This document shows positions 6,779-7,106 of a stretch of 7,106 bases of DNA, in pieces. The notes under the pieces were generated by a model. It was not told the DNA's origin, ran no database searches, and saw only the letters and a list, made by a program, of their open reading frames with translations. Position 1 is the first letter of the stretch, and each line of letters starts with the position of its first letter. Origin of the DNA: Desulfobulbaceae bacterium (GTDB lineage: Bacteria > Desulfobacterota > Desulfobulbia > Desulfobulbales > Desulfocapsaceae); NCBI GenBank assembly GCA_030599175.1, contig JAUVON010000140.1, positions 1 to 7,106 of the forward strand, written 5' to 3'. The translations under genes were made by a program, and so were the position numbers.

Positions 6779-6802
6779 ATGACTCAAAAAGAGCATCAGT
6801 AA
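6779..6802 (+). CDS. Seven-codon minigene overlapping the GemA-like start
   Basis: ATG 6779 opens MTQKEHQ and stops at TAA 6800-6802, sharing its last A with the ATG of the next gene (TAATG). A purine-rich GAGAGGGG (6761-6768) lies 10 nt ahead, while the downstream gene has only a weak AAAGAG of its own. This suggests translational coupling, but a frame this short could arise by chance. The region from 6635 to 6778 holds no other gene. It has two weak inverted repeats (CCTGCT 6662-6667 with AGCAGG 6681-6686; GGGAAAAT 6721-6728 with ATCTTCCC 6742-6749, one mismatch), and I see no T-tailed terminator. Confidence 0.3.
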   Translation: MTQKEHQ

Positions 6803-7106
6803 TGACAATAGACCATAAAAAACTTGCGGTCATTCATATTGTCAAGCAGGAACTGGGCCTGTCCGATGATGAGTACCGGGATATCCTGGAGCGAGAAACA
6901 GGTGTACGATCAGCAAAAGATCTGGACGAGAAAGGGTTCAGGCGACTCATGCGGTCTTTTATGGCAAGCAAACATTACCGCATCAACAAATATGGCCTCA
7001 TCTTTCGACAGAAGCTGTTCATCAAAAAACTGGTTGACGATCTCGGTTGGGATCTGCAACATTTTAAAAACTTTCTGAATAAATATTATAAAAAGACAGA
7101 GGTCGA
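6802..7106 (+). CDS. GemA/Mu gp16-like protein (DUF1018), 3' end cut by window
   Basis: From ATG 6802 the frame is open to the right edge, giving 101 residues. The N-terminal part, LAVIHIVKQELGLSDDEYRD (8-27), then ILERETGVRSAKDLDEKGF (28-46), fits the DUF1018 pattern of a short helix, LGLxDxxYRxxL, a TGxxSAxxLxxxGF turn, and a second helix. Residues 64-97 (YGLIFRQKLFIKKL, LGWD, FLNKYYKK) resemble the C-terminal part of the family, where a Q-K-x-x-I/L helix precedes an LGW-like motif. In phage Mu, gp16/GemA is an early gene linked to effects on host gene expression and supercoiling; free-standing chromosomal copies have no settled role. The protein is small and basic with no signal or membrane segment. 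It follows the activase by 167 nt on the same strand, and its start overlaps the stop of a minigene. No other phage gene is visible, so a prophage edge to the right is possible but unproven. Confidence 0.75.
   Translation, partial: MTIDHKKLAVIHIVKQELGLSDDEYRDILERETGVRSAKDLDEKGFRRLMRSFMASKHYRINKYGLIFRQKLFIKKLVDDLGWDLQHFKNFLNKYYKKTEV

Noticed and set aside
6824..7078. Plus-strand 84-codon frame at the right end
   Set aside because: It is the out-of-frame shadow of the GemA-like gene; the frame from 6802 carries the recognisable DUF1018 pattern.
1..7106. CRISPR arrays, tRNA genes, insertion sequences
   Set aside because: I saw no regularly spaced repeats, tRNA cloverleaf with CCA-adjacent acceptor arms, or transposase motifs with flanking inverted repeats.

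Overview
The window looks like a chromosomal segment of an anaerobic Desulfobacterota/Deltaproteobacterium (Geobacter, Desulfuromonas or Desulfobulbus-like). This rests on three things: a very large fused BcrAD/HgdC-type activase, a GEMM (cyclic-dinucleotide) riboswitch with an attached terminator, and an Hsp20 relic with the WDPFREM N-terminus common in that group. The lineage is an inference from gene content; there is no rRNA or other marker.

Layout. Positions 1-876 (minus strand) hold the N-terminal 292 residues of a long-form NfeD membrane serine protease that runs off the left edge. Positions 877-1216 are AT-rich divergent intergenic DNA with no gene I can support. Positions 1217-1360 form a compact plus-strand control unit: a near-consensus sigma-70 promoter (TTGACT-18-TATAAT), a GEMM-I-type aptamer, and a perfect 14-bp terminator stem whose 5' arm is built from the 3' end of the aptamer. 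This is the arrangement expected of a transcriptional ON switch. Behind it lie a near-perfect Shine-Dalgarno with only a tiny reading frame (1422-1505) and the wreck of an Hsp20 gene (1521-1699). The wreck is internally deleted, carries a stop in the conserved GVLTISGE motif, is scattered over all three frames and lacks an ATG.

Positions 1799-6634 encode a 1611-residue protein with two tandem ASKHA (BadF/BcrAD/HgdC) ATPase domains, a Cys-rich segment, a DUF2229-like region and an HgdB-like dehydratase C-terminus. The second ATPase domain keeps all expected motifs; the first looks degenerate. From 6802 to the right edge runs a GemA/gp16-type (DUF1018) protein, preceded by a 7-codon minigene that overlaps its start in a TAATG.

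How the parts may work together. The riboswitch seems to have once governed the Hsp20 gene. Because that gene is dead and I see no terminator between 1361 and 1799, ligand-dependent read-through could now feed the giant activase gene. That is testable but unproven. The activase is predicted to be a cytoplasmic ATP-driven, Fe-S dependent low-potential electron donor related to the activators of 2-hydroxyacyl-CoA dehydratases and benzoyl-CoA reductases; its substrate cannot be read from the sequence.
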